Shown one piece after another: positions 9,981 to 24,900 of a DNA stretch of 64,000 bases; within the stretch, counting starts at the first letter, position 1, and every line of letters begins with the position of its first letter. The notes below the pieces were generated by a model. It searched no databases. It saw only the letters and a list, made by a program, of their open reading frames with translations, and was not told the DNA's origin. Origin of the DNA: Atherix ibis (taxonomy: Eukaryota > Arthropoda > Insecta > Diptera > Athericidae); the NCBI GenBank assembly GCA_958298945.1, contig OY282606.1, positions 55,317,920 through 55,381,919 of the forward strand. The letters are read 5' to 3'. Position numbers and translations under genes: made by a program.

Positions 9981-12900
9981 GTAGAAATTCATTTTTTTTT
10001 CATTTTCATTACCGATTTTTTTTTTTATTTGTTTATAATTAACTTTATGCATATTAGGTTAGCACATTCGGTTTTATGTTAGTCGCCTTCGAACAAACTA
10101 TTCAATTGCAAAGTAATTGATTTTGTACAAAATTTATTTATTGTAAATGGATAGTTAGTTTATTGGGCAACTAAGAGAGAATATTTGCAAAATTCTTTAG
10201 AATTTATTATTTATTGACGTAACATTTATATGACTTAATTTCATTGTATGGACTTTTTTATTCCAAATAATCTTCAATAAGATAATATAGTGTGTTCAGA
10301 CATAGTTTTCGAATATCTCTAATGTAAAAATTATAATTCTTACCTAATATGGTGGTGTTCATGGCTAACACCATCCGTAACTGATTGTTGTATATTGTAT
10401 ATTATTATTTACAAAGTTGAGCGCCGAAGCAACCATATCCCATGGTTATTTTTGTAATTTAATTTTGTTGTTGTTGGTTGAATGCGCGATGTGTGTGCAG
10501 TGCGCATATAGTGTAGAAACAAGCAGCTCCATTATGGGTTCTATGCCCTTCGAGGATATTGTACTTGTACAAAAATGGAAAATCATAAGAAAACATTTTA
10601 AAGAATAAATTTATGCGATGTCGAAATTTATCGCGACACTGAATTACAGTGCCCCGTAATTTGTTTAAATTAAAATTATGACTGAAAAGAAAGCCTACGT
10701 ATGCCTGCCAAGAACTACTACATATAATATTTTTGGCTAATTAAAATTCCTCCGATTGACTTGATTTAAAAACAGAAAGCAGACTATCGCAAGCCAGAGA
10801 ATTGCATACTAAGTTATATGTACTGTGGTGCGTTTTTTTTCTTCCGTACATACGAGCATATGTGTAGGGCAAAAAACAAGGTTCGCTTAAAATGATCAGA
10901 ATTGGATGTATAATAATGCTGTATGTGAAAATATATTTATTAACTAAATATGGTGGTACAAATGGGTTGTAAAATACTTAAGAACTGGCTGCACAACCAA
11001 TCAGACTGCTTACTGACCATATAAAGTCAATCTCTTCGAAATCCCACTTCTGTCGCATTCCTGACAAAATTCGTCATATTTGTTTATAGAATGAACAACA
11101 GCATGAAGCAATTGAATAATCAGTGGGCGCATGATATTGTCATTACCTTAAATAGTTGATAAAAAACATAGCGGCAGCCCATTCAAAAAAGTACAAACCA
11201 ATCTGAAACCGTGGTCTTTATTTCTTTGCGACTCCATATACGGTAGAGTGGGCTAGCCATATCACAAGAAAGTAGCAAGTTTCATAATGTATAAAAATAA
11301 TCAACAATTCACCTTGCTTTTTATTGACAATATTTCGTTGCGGACCTAATGAAATTTTTCTCTTTCAACGGTCGGCGCTGGGCCCAATGAATGGATGGAT
11401 GGATGGATGAGTCATATTCCGCGAATGACAACTTGTCCGCCTCACTTGTTTGCCAGCGACAAAAGTGACGTAGGCCGATGCGGTTGAGTTTGAATTCTAG
11501 CAGCCATAATACCGTGTGTAAAGTTCTTCCCACACTATCATAGCTCAAAAGTTACATGCGATTCGCTCGTATGTCATCCACACATAGCAGCCGGAAGTAT
11601 ATTTCTTGTGTGAGTTGCCTGTGGTGAATTAGTATTCGTCGTGTGTAGAGTCTCTTTGAAAGTTTAGTGCTGCCACTGCACGTTTCTTAGAACAATTTCC
11701 TGTATATCTACAAGTTTCACATTGAATCTGAAGAAATCCTCTTATAGAAAATGAATTATTTTTTCTTTGAAGTTGTTTTTTTATAACTTAGATTTTTAAA
11801 AAGATTTAATTATTCTAGTAAAAATGCTGGTTAAAAATCATTGAATTCCAAAATAGCTTTACTATTTTTAACATTCTTTTCATAAAACTAATCAATTAAA
11901 GATGTGTAATGGATGTTTTTTTTCAAACAAATGTTACTCTATAATGCTTCAAGGTAGAACATTTTTTAACCAATTGATGATTAATTTAAATTCAATACCA
12001 ATTGTGGGATTAGGAATGTGGGTGTGTTTTTGAGTTTTTAATGATTGTTCTGAATAAAATACTCTTAATACTAAATAGATACCATAATTTTATATAGCTA
12101 GAATATACGTAACTATTTTAACATTTTTACATTCTGCAATTTAGAATCAGAAAAAAATAAATCAGAAAAAAATAAAGCTGTGTAGTTTTTTTTTATTTAG
12201 CAAAAAAATAGAGGAAAAACTAATTTAACTATTTTTCTATTACAATTTCTCTAATTAACATATACGTGACTGTACTATCAAAGATTCCAAATCAAAGTTC
12301 TATATATTCTTAATACTAATTCTTATTTATTAATCATGACAAGTCTACTACATACACGTAATGATTAGTTCGTGTATACGAGTAACATATAATTAAAATA
12401 ATTTTCCAAATATTTTTAAAAAGAAACATAAATTTTATGAGATTTAAAAGTTTATACACTCAATTAATATTAGTTATTGTTGACACTGTATTATAGTTAT
12501 TGTTGTTATTATTTATGTCAAATACTTTAAATTTTACAATAATAAATCTATTAATTCTATTTAAATAATATTTCTAATTGCAAATATAAAGTAATATGGA
12601 AATTGATTAAAACAAAGTGATTGACTCTTTAGTATGAATAAACGCAACATTCAAAAATTTTTAATTGCTATATGTTTAAATCGAACAATTGCAGAGTTAT
12701 ATATAAAAAAAATATGTGCTTAAATTCAAACTAAAATTAGTATTAAAAAAAACTGCCCAAAATCTTTTTATAGACATACGAAAATTGGCAGAACAATAAA
12801 AAATTATTGATTTTTATGTACCTATTTTATTTTATTTTTATACATCAATGTTTCTTTGGACAGCTATACGTGTATATCTTTAACTGTAATCGCCTTCAGC

Positions 12901-15900
12901 TCCTTGGTTAAACTCCTTTGGATGTTATCGGCAGTACCAAGATGACATTCTTTGAAGTGTTTTTTTTTTTTTGAATTTTATCAGTGGAAAAGAGGGTTTA
13001 GGATAACCACACAAATACCTTTTTCTGACAAAAATTTGTTAATGGTCATGTAACAATGGGTGTCGTCATGCTGGAGCGTCCAAGTGTCATCTGACGTGAA
13101 AAAAACCGTATTTTTCTGCCTTCCATGGTTGGTCGGACCACACAAAATAAAGTCCATAGTGGGTGTAGTAACCAAATTTAATATTAACCAAAGAACTACA
13201 TATATATTTAGCTAAGTAATTAGAAAACATACTTTTAATGTGAGAAAAATTTATATTGTATGTCACTATATTAGATGTTAATCAGTAATTAACAAGGATA
13301 ATGCATTTTATAGAATGTAGGAAAAAATTGTTACATTCTTAGAAAAAACATCTTTGGAAGCCTAAATAAAAACAATATCAATTTTATGAATGCATGATTG
13401 ATGGTCTAAATAATGTTCAGGCTGTCATATGTGCGAGCTGTGATTCAATATTATATAATTTAACAACAAATTTTCTTAATTGAATAGATTATATTGAATA
13501 ACTATGCACACTTGAATATGTAAATTTACTGAGTGTTTCATAATTTTAAGCGCTTAACAATATTGATTCGGTTGCTTAAAATACACAACAATAAATTTAA
13601 AGTGATCATTACTCGTAATATATTAATAAGTCTTGCAAAGATGAGCTCATTCTGTTTTTGTATTATAATTAAAACAAAATAAACAAAAAAATACTCCAAA
13701 GTTTTTTGTAGACATTTCTTATTTTATTTATGGTTACTTTTTATCCAGTCATGCAAATAAAAAATCACTGCAATAAACGTTGAACAAATGCTTCTAAATT
13801 AGTCTGGTGGCTAGCATTCTTTTTACTTTTTACCATACAAATGAGTATATTTTTATAAAATCCGAACATGATATAACTTTATACGTAATTTTCGTAAGTA
13901 TATGCAGGAGTGCATGGCTGGATATGTATTCGGTATGAAGAGTGAATAGGAATTTTACGAGGTCTATAATGACATCATGAATTGGAGATTGTTTACTGGT
14001 ATTGAAAATCTCAAAATGGGGTTAAACAAATCAGGCATTTTACAACATTAACTGTATTGGTGAGATGTGATTTTTTTATTCATCTTATCAGTAATTTTTT
14101 ATTGTAAAGAGAAAATATATCTCCAAAAAATTGTTATTACTATAATAGAAATAGTAGAAAATATAACCTTAAATACTATATACACTTATAAGAAATATTT
14201 TTGTGCACTTTTTGTTGATACTATCGTAAAATATTGAAAATTTTATAATTTTAAATAAAATTCCGGAACTTTCTTTGCTATAGTTTATTCTACTTTTAGC
14301 AGCAACATTGATATCGAATACATAGGTTGTGTGGGATGTGGTATGAATGTTTCAAAAATACTAAACTAAAAATAACCAGACGAAAATTTTCCGAAAATAT
14401 ATTGTATAATTACCAACGTGTATTAGAGAAGAGTATACACACTTCTACAGCATATAAATGCAATAAAGTATTTTGTATAAATTTATATTGGGTAAAACAT
14501 TTTAGACTTTAAGCATATACACTAAAGAACAAAAGTATGCGACCACTTTGGTTTTAGGGGGTAGAGTATGTCAAATACGCAAATTAAAATAAGCAAGCGA
14601 GAAAAATATTTCTTTCTTTAAAAAATACACTAATTTTGATCTGATATATGAAAATAAAATTAGTTTATGCATTTATTATTATCAAATTAAAAATACAGTA
14701 TAAAAAAATTCTCAAATTGATTTTTCATTGGAAAGTCCTCTTTGCGTTTGATGACAGCTTTGTGCGATTGTAGACATTCGGTTAATCAGCTTTTTTTTAT
14801 TGTATCTTTTAAAAAACTGTTAAAGTAATGTAAAAAAAACTCACCACAATTCTTCCTGTGTTATAATTTATAATTTTTATCCGGTTGCATAGCGAATCTT
14901 TCAAAAATTAACGAAGTCTTAATGGAAAAACTTTCGTCTCTAAAATATATAGATACTGCTCTTTTCTTAAAATTCCTTCAATTCGTACCAAGTCTTCTAC
15001 TCCATCTGTAGAGAAGCTACCTCAAACCATAATCGAGCCACCAGAGCTTCCGGCAGTATTTTTTCTCCAGCACTACGACACACATACACGTATGTGTAGA
15101 TTCTTCTTTAGAGTTTAAAGATCTGGAAGTTTAATTCATCCGCTCAGAGCAAATTTTCAAATAAAAGCCGTTTCCTTACGGCTTTTATTCCATTTGCACT
15201 GGTTTACCATGAAACTTTTCCATGTTTTTAAATGTTTAGTTAAATAATATTTAATAGATTCAACTTTAGATATATATTAAGAAAAAGGGACCAACTTCAT
15301 CCTTTTATACATATATAGGATATTGTTAAGGCATATTAAAAAAGTATAATTTTTGGATTTCCAAAACAGCATCATAAATATTTAACATTTACTCTTACCC
15401 GTTACGAACAGAGGTGGGAAGCTGGTAATTGCACTTGGCCTGTAATGGCAAAAAACGGACATAAATGGAAATTGCAGCTCCTTTTTTTAATATTTCAGGA
15501 AATATTCTAATGTTCCATATATTGTTTTATACATTTAAAGGAAAAATACAAGTTTCCGATTTTATCCAAAGATTTTTAGAGATTATGTTGCTATCAAAGT
15601 GGTCGCATACTTTTGGCCTGCAATGTACATGAACATGCTCATACTTAAAATCCATATTCATATGGTACATTTCTTGTATAATTTTAGAACACAATAAAAA
15701 TGAACATATGTTTTATTTATTTTGGTTTTTTGTATAAATAAGAGTCTTGTCATCTTACTAGCACTAAGTTGAAAAAAATCCCAATTTCAAATTCTTAGGA
15801 CAAAAATGTTTACTCTGACGTTATTTAAACAAAATTTCGACAAGCTTTAAATTAGTCTTTGCTGTCTTTTATTTTAAAAAGAAAATTAAGTCAATATGTT

Positions 15901-18900
15901 ACGTCAATATTTGTTTGTTTTATGACTTTTTCCGTTTATAAAAAAAAAAAAATTGAGTTGATTTTTTATTTTTAAATTTATTTTTATGTATTTACTAAAA
16001 AGTATTATCATTACTGTTTTTAATTTCCAAACTGATAACTGTAATATTATACTATTATATTAATTATTAACTGCTTTGGTACGCTGCTATTACTAAATAT
16101 TTTTGCTTACACGTATATCTAATAATACATAAATTATATTTCTCATACTTCATTTTTACTATTACTAGTTATATTTTTTGACAGATAGCAGGTGCAGGTA
16201 CAGTTTTAAAAAGTCCCTTTTTACTACGTTATCGTATAAGCAATTGATAGAATCGATAGGTGATGGCTCTACATGTCTTCAGTATTATATGGTACTATTT
16301 CAAAAATTTCAGTAGAAATTCTTTTTAAATAGTACATTAGGAATTATGTATATTCAGTGGAAATATGCGTGAATTATAACGATTTTTATTTATACAATAG
16401 TACAATATATTCCTTTATATACAATAGATTATTCTGTATTTAAATAAAATTAAAAGTCAAAAAACATAATAATTTTTTAAAGAACATCTAAAAATTACCA
16501 ATATTTACGGAATATTTCCAGTTTGTCCAAATACGAGTATATCAAACTGCAGTTACTGAAAATATTCATTAGACTAAAATTTCAATAATTCAAAAAAATA
16601 TATATTAAATCTACTTCATTAGCATTATCAAAAAAATTATAATTAAATTTTGTTTTTTTCAAAATTTTTGATTTGTAATATATAGTTTGAAATAATGAAA
16701 GCATCCTTATATCCTTTTATTTGGGATAGCATGGACATCATAATGCTTCGAAATCATATTAAGTTTTGTAACATTCAGTAGTCACGTTCGATAGTGCATT
16801 AGATTTTTCTTATTTTATCTCTGGTATAGGAGATAACCTCTATCGTGCAGTATTCAATAAAATCTCTAATTTCTGTTGATCAAATTCGAAATAAAATTCT
16901 ATTTTCTAGTTATCGAATGTTAAAAAGATTTCACACAATGTTCTTAATCTATTAAATAAATACTTTTGTGAGTCAGAATTTCTTAAACAAGACCTATTCA
17001 ATTCACAGTAATAAACATTTATAAGAATTTCTTAATAAAGTCCCATTATATGTAAAATAAAATTGTTTTGTTATAAATTTTTCTTCGAAAACAGACTTCA
17101 AAATGACTTAGCTTAATTTTTCTTAGGATTTATTCAATATATTCCTAAACATGAACAAATTATAAGTACTTCAAAAATAAATAAATAAAAAATTAGCAAA
17201 GTTATGGTACGATTAAAAAGAAGTTTTGTAAATTGTTGTTTTTTTATTACCAATAACATTTTCTCTTAAATAATGAAATGAAATAAAAGTAATGATTTTT
17301 ATATGCTTTTCAGTAATTTAATAAGATTAATGAGTCAAAAAGAACAAATACTTTTCCATAAAAAATACCTAAATACGAGTATGTGTATGTACGCAAACTT
17401 TTCACGTTTATTGTACTTCTAAAAATTCATAGATCCTCGTATATTTAAAAAAAAAAACCTTCTAAAAGCTGCAAAGCTCTTTATTATTATAAATATACAA
17501 TAATGGAGTGTGCTTTTTTGTATTTTATATAAGTTGTTTTGAATTTTAATATTCGATTAAATATACTTTCGTCGCGGCTGATACAATTTAGTAATGGTAA
17601 AAATGCTACTATATAACAATAATTATTTCTTATTTGTCCGTGAAATATTTTTTAATAAACTTTATTATGTATGAAAAATCAATATGTAAATAAAGTGTAC
17701 CAACAGTTAATATAATTTGGAATAATTGAAATCATTTAGTTAGATGTTTAATATTTTCGTTACATAAGCTATAAATATTATGATTTTTTTAGTATTTTTT
17801 TAATTTATTCATATTTTTTTTCTATTTCTTTTTTAACATATTAAAAACCAAATTCTTACAAAAATTTTATCTAATATTAAAAATTTTACATTCGCATGCA
17901 ACATGGAATTGATAACTCTTCGGTTTGTGCAATTAAAAATATATATAATTAATTTCTCTTCGCTATTTAATTGGTCTGCCGTGGTGTAAATATTTATTCA
18001 AATTATAATTAATAAAAATATTTTATTATAATATAAAATTAATTAATATGCTACTAAATTGCTTATTAAAATAATATAAAAATTAATAAATTAATAAAAA
18101 CTATAACGATAATGTAATGATAATTATAATGAAAACATGATAAAAATTAAAAAAATAATTAAAATTAATTACAATGGTGTGTGTGTGTGAATCTAAAATA
18201 TTATTGGTGAAAACTGACAAATATTTTCAATATCAGTTCTACGACAAAAAAAACAACAACGACCAGGTATAGCTTTTAAAGGTGACAGCAAAAATTATAC
18301 AATTTATGTGTATTTTTATATGATTTATGTTATGTTAGATATTCAAATATAAGTGATACACATATGCACATTATATTAATTACAGTTTTGTTATTATTTT
18401 AAAAAGGAGTTTATCATTAAGAGGTTTAAAATAAACATCAAAATGACTTCAATTACAAATAAAAAATGTCTACTATAATATTCCAGCCAAGAGTTTATCT
18501 TAACATAAAGGCTTCAAGCATACACATACGTGTATGGTTCAGAATTCAATTTGGAATTTCAGTGTGGCTTCTATTTTCTTCATAAATAACTATGATATAT
18601 TTTATCAATATCTGCTTATGCAACTTGCTTATATGAGCAAATAAAATTAAATTTTTTTAATCAATTTTATTTACTTGTATAAGCAAGTTGCATAAGCAGG
18701 TATTGATAAAATACTAATTAGAAAAGCTTTTTTGATGAACTGTTTAAGTTAATAATAACGTCTTTATTTTTCGTTTTACTATGCTGTAATTTTAGAGAGT
18801 ACACTCCTTATTTTATTAAGCATCATTTAGTAATAAACTACTTAATGAATAAACGTGTAGGCGGTCATATTATAAATGTCAAATAACTTAAAAATCGATC

Positions 18901-21900
18901 ATGTTTAAATATCAAATTGGTATTACGGTTGTCGTGTGCCTGTCTATTGGATGAGTTCTGATAATCGTATATTCCAAACTAGCAGGCATTTTTAATTTAA
19001 TAATTTTTGTAAAATTAACCAAATAAATAAATTTAAAATTTGTAAAATCGATTTTCGGCTTCTATTCACCGAGTAATTCAATTAAATGTATCCAGCACTC
19101 TTAAACATTTCTCATTCTACAACAGTAATACAGAATTTTTCATTTAAGCCATAGAAAGCTATAAAATTTCATCCCAAATTGTCAGACACTCAATAATTGT
19201 AATGAAAATTAAAAAAAGTCACACGAAAAATCTGCAATAAAACAGTTAAATCAATAATTATATAAACTTTGTGATAGAATATTGATTACAATTTTTATAT
19301 GAATTATTGTACATTTTATACAGATCTTGATATTGACTAGATCTTTAGGCTACAATATAAACTTTTGGTTTTTTCTATAATATTTAAATACATCGAATAG
19401 GAATTCTTCATATTTATGAGGGAACCTCACAAATTTCAAGAAAAAAATATTTTATAATATCCAATTTTCTACAATAAAATTTTCAATTTATATATTCTTA
19501 GATCAAATACAAGCTTGTTCTATGTGTATTTAAAAATTGATCATGAAGCTAAAAACGTCAATATAGAAGTTTTAGGTACTATAAAAGTCCTAAATTCCGC
19601 TCTTAATGTGAACTTACTATTATAGTATCAGTTTATAATTTTTTCTTGCATAATAAACATACACGTACACAAGAATATCTATTTTGCAGATATGGTATTA
19701 CTATGAAAAATGCAAGAATATGTTTATTTTGTTAAATAATTTAATTTGTGAAAATTATTTGCAATTTTGTTTTTTAAATAATTTTATTTTGTTATGTGGA
19801 AACTAATCAAAATTATTTTTGTATGAATATTTAATATATCTATACACATAATACACTTATTGCAATTTAGTTTCTAATTTTAAATTTTTTATAATAGATA
19901 ATAAGTGTGGTGACTAAATATTTTTAGAAGTTTTGCTATGTTCAGATTTTTATATTGTTCATATATATATTTTCTTAAATATTTTACATTTTATATATAA
20001 ATGTCTAAATATAATTTAATATTGTATTATAATTATTATTGCAGAGCTACCATAAAATATGATTGGTTACTTTGTATGTATGCCGTGCATTAGTTTCTGA
20101 AAAAAATATTCAATTATTTACACGCTTGTGTTAATATATTTCAGCGCATTTCATTCCTTGCATACGAATATTCCATTCTAATAATAGAATCATTCTCATC
20201 TTCGGTCTGAATACGATCGCAAATTACAATACACTATGGAATATGAAACCATAAATACCATCGTCTTTCGAAGATGATTATTTTGTGGCTAAGAAATTCC
20301 TTTCATCACAAATTTTCTTCTATTGTATTCGATCTTTGTGTGAATATGAACAAAATTGAACCGATCATATTAGTATAAACTATTTACTATTTTTAGTAAA
20401 TATAACATAACGTAAAATAATATCGATCTACGCGAAAATTTTGATAAATAAACAATATTCTATGGCAGGAACATTAGCATGCCCGAAGATATAAATTCGT
20501 ACTCGTCCATAGAAACATATGTGTAGGTGGATATTACTTCATTGAAATTGTTATGATATATTTTTTTATTCCAAAAATATTTTGGTTAACCTTTTTAAGT
20601 ACATACGAGGTCTGATCAAAAAGTATCGCGAATTTTGAATTTCCGCGGGTTACGTTTATTCGATTTTCGATTTTTTTGTGGCGTTATGTTGATACTCATG
20701 TTCCTCACTTATGCCGACAAGTTCGGCAATTTTGAATGTTCAGTTATTTTTTGACAGCTGCTTTGCTTTCACGTGTTTTGGCTCGTCTTCGATTTCGAAT
20801 AAATATTATATATAGAAGTTGTCTTCTATAGCCACATTTGAGATAATTTATTATTATTTTTTTTTTAAAATTATATATTTTGCAATAAAATGTATAATGT
20901 AAATATATTATGAATTTAGGATAAATATTTATAAATTAGAAATCTTTTAAAGAATTTTCTCATCTTTAGAGTATAATTACAGTTCTTAGTAGAGCTTTCA
21001 TACTTTATAAATGTAACCATATCTTTGAAGAATTATGTATGATTAACATATTCTTTGACGATCTAGATTAGCTATTAAAAACTGATATTATAAAATTTCA
21101 ATTATCAAAAATAATAGAATCAAAATTATAAATCCTACTTATTATTTATTTATTCAAATATCTAAAGTTATTTTATTAAACTAATTTATAAGCCAATCAC
21201 CATATAATATTATGTTTCTATTTATAGCTTTATAGCAATATAAATAGCATTTTTACTAACCCATTTATTAATATCTTTTCATAATATTTATTTTAAAAAT
21301 AAATCCAGGGTAAATGGTTACCAAATTTTTCAAATATGGCAAAACTGGTATTGAAACTAGATATACTCTTTTTGGTAACCAGGTACTATTTATTAAGTAT
21401 AGTCCGAATATCTGTTGAAAGTTTTGTTGAATCATAGTGAAAATGGACATTTAAAATACTAATTTATATCATTTTAAATATGATACTGAATTATATATAT
21501 TTTCGAATATCGTTTGACAAAAAAAGAATTTACTATCTTGATTTGGATGATGTTCTTTTTTCAAATATATTTATATATATGGTTAAAAGTAGTAAATTAA
21601 AAAACCCTATACCATATAAAGAATAGATGATCGACTGCAATTTAGAGAATTTAGACGATATTAGCCTTTGATGTGTATGGTAAAAATATTCATTTCAGCA
21701 TATTTTATTTACGGTGATAGAAAACTAAGAATAATTCTTAGTGTGCTAGACTACTATCCAAAAAGTCGTGGGTTCGAATCCCACTGAAGCATGATCCTAC
21801 GCTAATTCCCAAAAACCAATTTAATTTCATTCTACTTTAATTTCCTTGTCCCGCTATCCTTTATCGCCAAAAGTCCTTTAGTGTTGTGGCTTTAAGAATA

Positions 21901-24900
21901 TATATTATAGTAACTAATGTTACTTGAAATAATAACGAAAGAACGACAAAAAATCTAATTGAATATTGAACATATGTGTATTCAAACATTAATCTGCAAT
22001 AGCTTTACAAAGATACACTATCTGCGCATTATCACTGTTCATTATCATTAATAGATGGAGAGGTAGTTTAGAGGTTTAGATAGTGTGAGCTTTATCTCCT
22101 AATGGTGGTGTGATATTTAAGAAGATAATCTTTGTCTATTAAGACAATTATGTCTCATAAATCTACTTTATTATATTATGTAAGTACATATTATAATTAA
22201 TAAAAAAAAGCTACATGTATTTAAACTTTAAAGTTTCTAAATTGATATTATATACTTTATAAATAGTATTTTACGAACTATAGAAATATTCAAAATCATA
22301 ACATAAAATGCACCATAATTATTAGTTGTTTTATTTTTATAATTTGTTGCTCCTTAAAATATTTTAAATAATATACATAGACTATTAAGTTAAATATTCT
22401 ACATATAATTATGCCAAATAAAACAAAATTAGAAGGTCCTAATATTATTGTTTATGACTGTTCAACAGTCATATAATATATTCTTTAAATATAAAGAATA
22501 GATGATCGACTGCAATTTAGAGAATTTAGACGATATTAGCCTTTGATGTGTATGGTAAAAATATTCATTTCAGCATATTTTATTTACGGTGATAGAAAAC
22601 TAAGAATAATTCTTAGTGTGCTAGACTACTATCCAAAAAGTCGTGGGTTCGAATCCCACTGAAGCATGATCCTACGCTAATTCCCAAAAACCAATTTAAT
22701 TTCATTCTACTTTAATTTCCTTGTCCCGCTATCCTTTATCGCCAAAAGTCCTTTAGTGTTGTGGCTTTAAGAATATATATTATAGTAACTAATGTTACTT
22801 GAAATAATAACGAAAGAACGACAAAAAATCTAATTGAATATTGAACATATGTGTATTCAAACATTAATCTGCAATAGCTTTACAAAGATACACTATCTGC
22901 GCATTATCACTGTTCATTATCATTAATAGATGGAGAGGTAGTTTAGAGGTTTAGATAGTGTGAGCTTTATCTCCTAATGGTGGTGTGATATTTAAGAAGA
23001 TAATCTTTGTCCATTAAGACAATTATGTCTCATAAATCTACTTTATTATATTATGTAAGTACATATTATAATTAAAAATATGTAACTAAATTTGAAACGT
23101 TTAAAAAGCTACATGTATTTAAACTTTAAAGTTTCTAAATTGATATTATATACTAGTATTTTACGAACTATAGAAATATTCAAAATCATAACATAAAATG
23201 CACCATAATTATTAGTTGTTTTATTTTTATAATTTGTTGCTCCTTAAAATATTTTAAAAACAAATTAAATAATATACATAGACTGTTTAGTTAAATATTT
23301 TACATATAATTATGCCAAATAAAACAAAATTAGAAGGTCCTAATATTATTGTTTATGACTGTTCAAGAGTCATATAATATATTCTTTAAATATGTATTTT
23401 TCATACGTTTATGTGTAGTTTATTTTTCTACTCCAGCTTATTAATGCTGGAAAAATTCTAAATATTTGTAGAAGCTTCGACGATTTGCTCTTATTTTTAT
23501 AGTAAAAATAAACAAGGTATTTATAGTATTGTATATTATAAAAAATGAATTATTAAGCAATTTTTCGGTTTATAAATTATTAAAAATTTATTTCGAGAAG
23601 AAAAGTCAAAATAACACATTATGTTAGTTAACGTATACTCGTATATGCTTACGTAAACATCATAAATTATATTCATAGAACATTTATTTCTCATTTATAA
23701 GTAAAAACTTTTTTTTTTAAATATATCAATATTAACTAACACCTATAAACAAATAAACTAAAATCATATAAATTGCTAACATATGTATGGTTATGTGTAT
23801 ATTTAGTTCCAAATTGTCATTGAATAAAAGAGGAATATGCAGATAATAAATTTAATTATATTTCATGAGATATTAATGCTCCTTTATGTAATTATAAAAA
23901 TATTCTTCGAAAATTTCAGTATACTTTTGAAATACTAAAGCAAATATTTATTCTAATTTCAGTTTGATTATTGATGAAATTATTTTAAAAAGCAAATTGT
24001 TAATAGAATATAAATTAAAATTGGCATAAATATTATTTCTTAGACAGACGATAGTTAGCATATATTCTTTTGCGATAGGTTTATATGTAAATTAAAATAA
24101 ATTAAGTAACATTCTGAGAATTGAATAATTAAGAAAAGTAATCGAAAGTTATAGGAAAGTAAAGGCTGACGTCAGAATGTGTAATACTCAATTTAATTTC
24201 AAATTTTAATACAGCCGAAACTCTCAAAAATTTCTTATGCACGACTATAATTTATGTATAAACAAAATTATACGAATTATTATATATTTATTTAAACAAT
24301 TTATTAATTTAAGTATTTATTATACGAACAAATTTTTTTTTAAAATTTAGCTACAAAGCAACAAAAAAAATCGTTTTGGATAAAGTCTTAAAGGCATTTA
24401 AACCTAATTAAGAGCAATTGTGAAAATTGCCGTTTTGGATAAAGTCTTAAAGGCATTTTGCCTAATTAAGAGCAATTGTGAAAATAATTTCATTTTTTTT
24501 TGTTGACAAAAACATCGGATTTAGAAAAAGTTTTATCTTCAAATTTTGAGAATCTTACGAGAACATCTAATAATAAAATAGGATAATTTTAGACAAAATA
24601 AAAATAATTCATTTAATATCGTAATAAAATTCAATTTTATTTATTCACATTTACCACCATCTAAAAGATATACAAAACTAACTACAATATAACATATACA
24701 CGTAGTTTTTTATAATTTTCATTTTTTTAAAATAAAAATATTATTTTTATCATGGCAATGTGGAAGTTGCTTCACAATATTTTAGCTTTTATTCTGTAGG
24801 AATTTTACGATATTTACCTTCGCTTTGTTAAATTGTTAGTGGTAGTTAAATTTGACATTTTTCTGAACATTAAGTAAAATTCTTCTATTTCATACATAAT

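Larger units (their letters stand above)
21614..23390 (+). repeat. tandem duplication of an approximately 0.88-0.90-kb unit containing a SINE
   Basis: The sequence from GAATAGATGATCGACTGC at 21621 recurs at 22496 (offset 875), and both units end at TTCTTTAAATAT (22481 and 23382, offset 901). The units are nearly identical apart from a few substitutions and small insertions in the second (for example an extra stretch around 23075-23104 and one near 23256-23270). High identity implies a recent duplication. Each unit carries one SINE copy, so the SINE was present before the duplication. Confidence 0.92.

Noticed and set aside
10417..10608. Open frame of 63 codons with a hydrophobic, Cys-containing N-terminus
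   Set aside because: It lies in the HspB8 intron with no splice-site support and no recognised similarity. Length is within chance.
11300..11720. GC-richer intron patch as an alternative HspB8 first exon
   Set aside because: No donor site in a consistent frame and no core promoter were convincing; kept only as a remark in the intron entry.
21735..21800. Possible tRNA gene (perfect T-arm GTGGGTTCGAATCCCAC and box B)
   Set aside because: The acceptor stem and anticodon arm do not pair well, and the same head is attached to a conserved non-tRNA body in four places. It is a SINE head.
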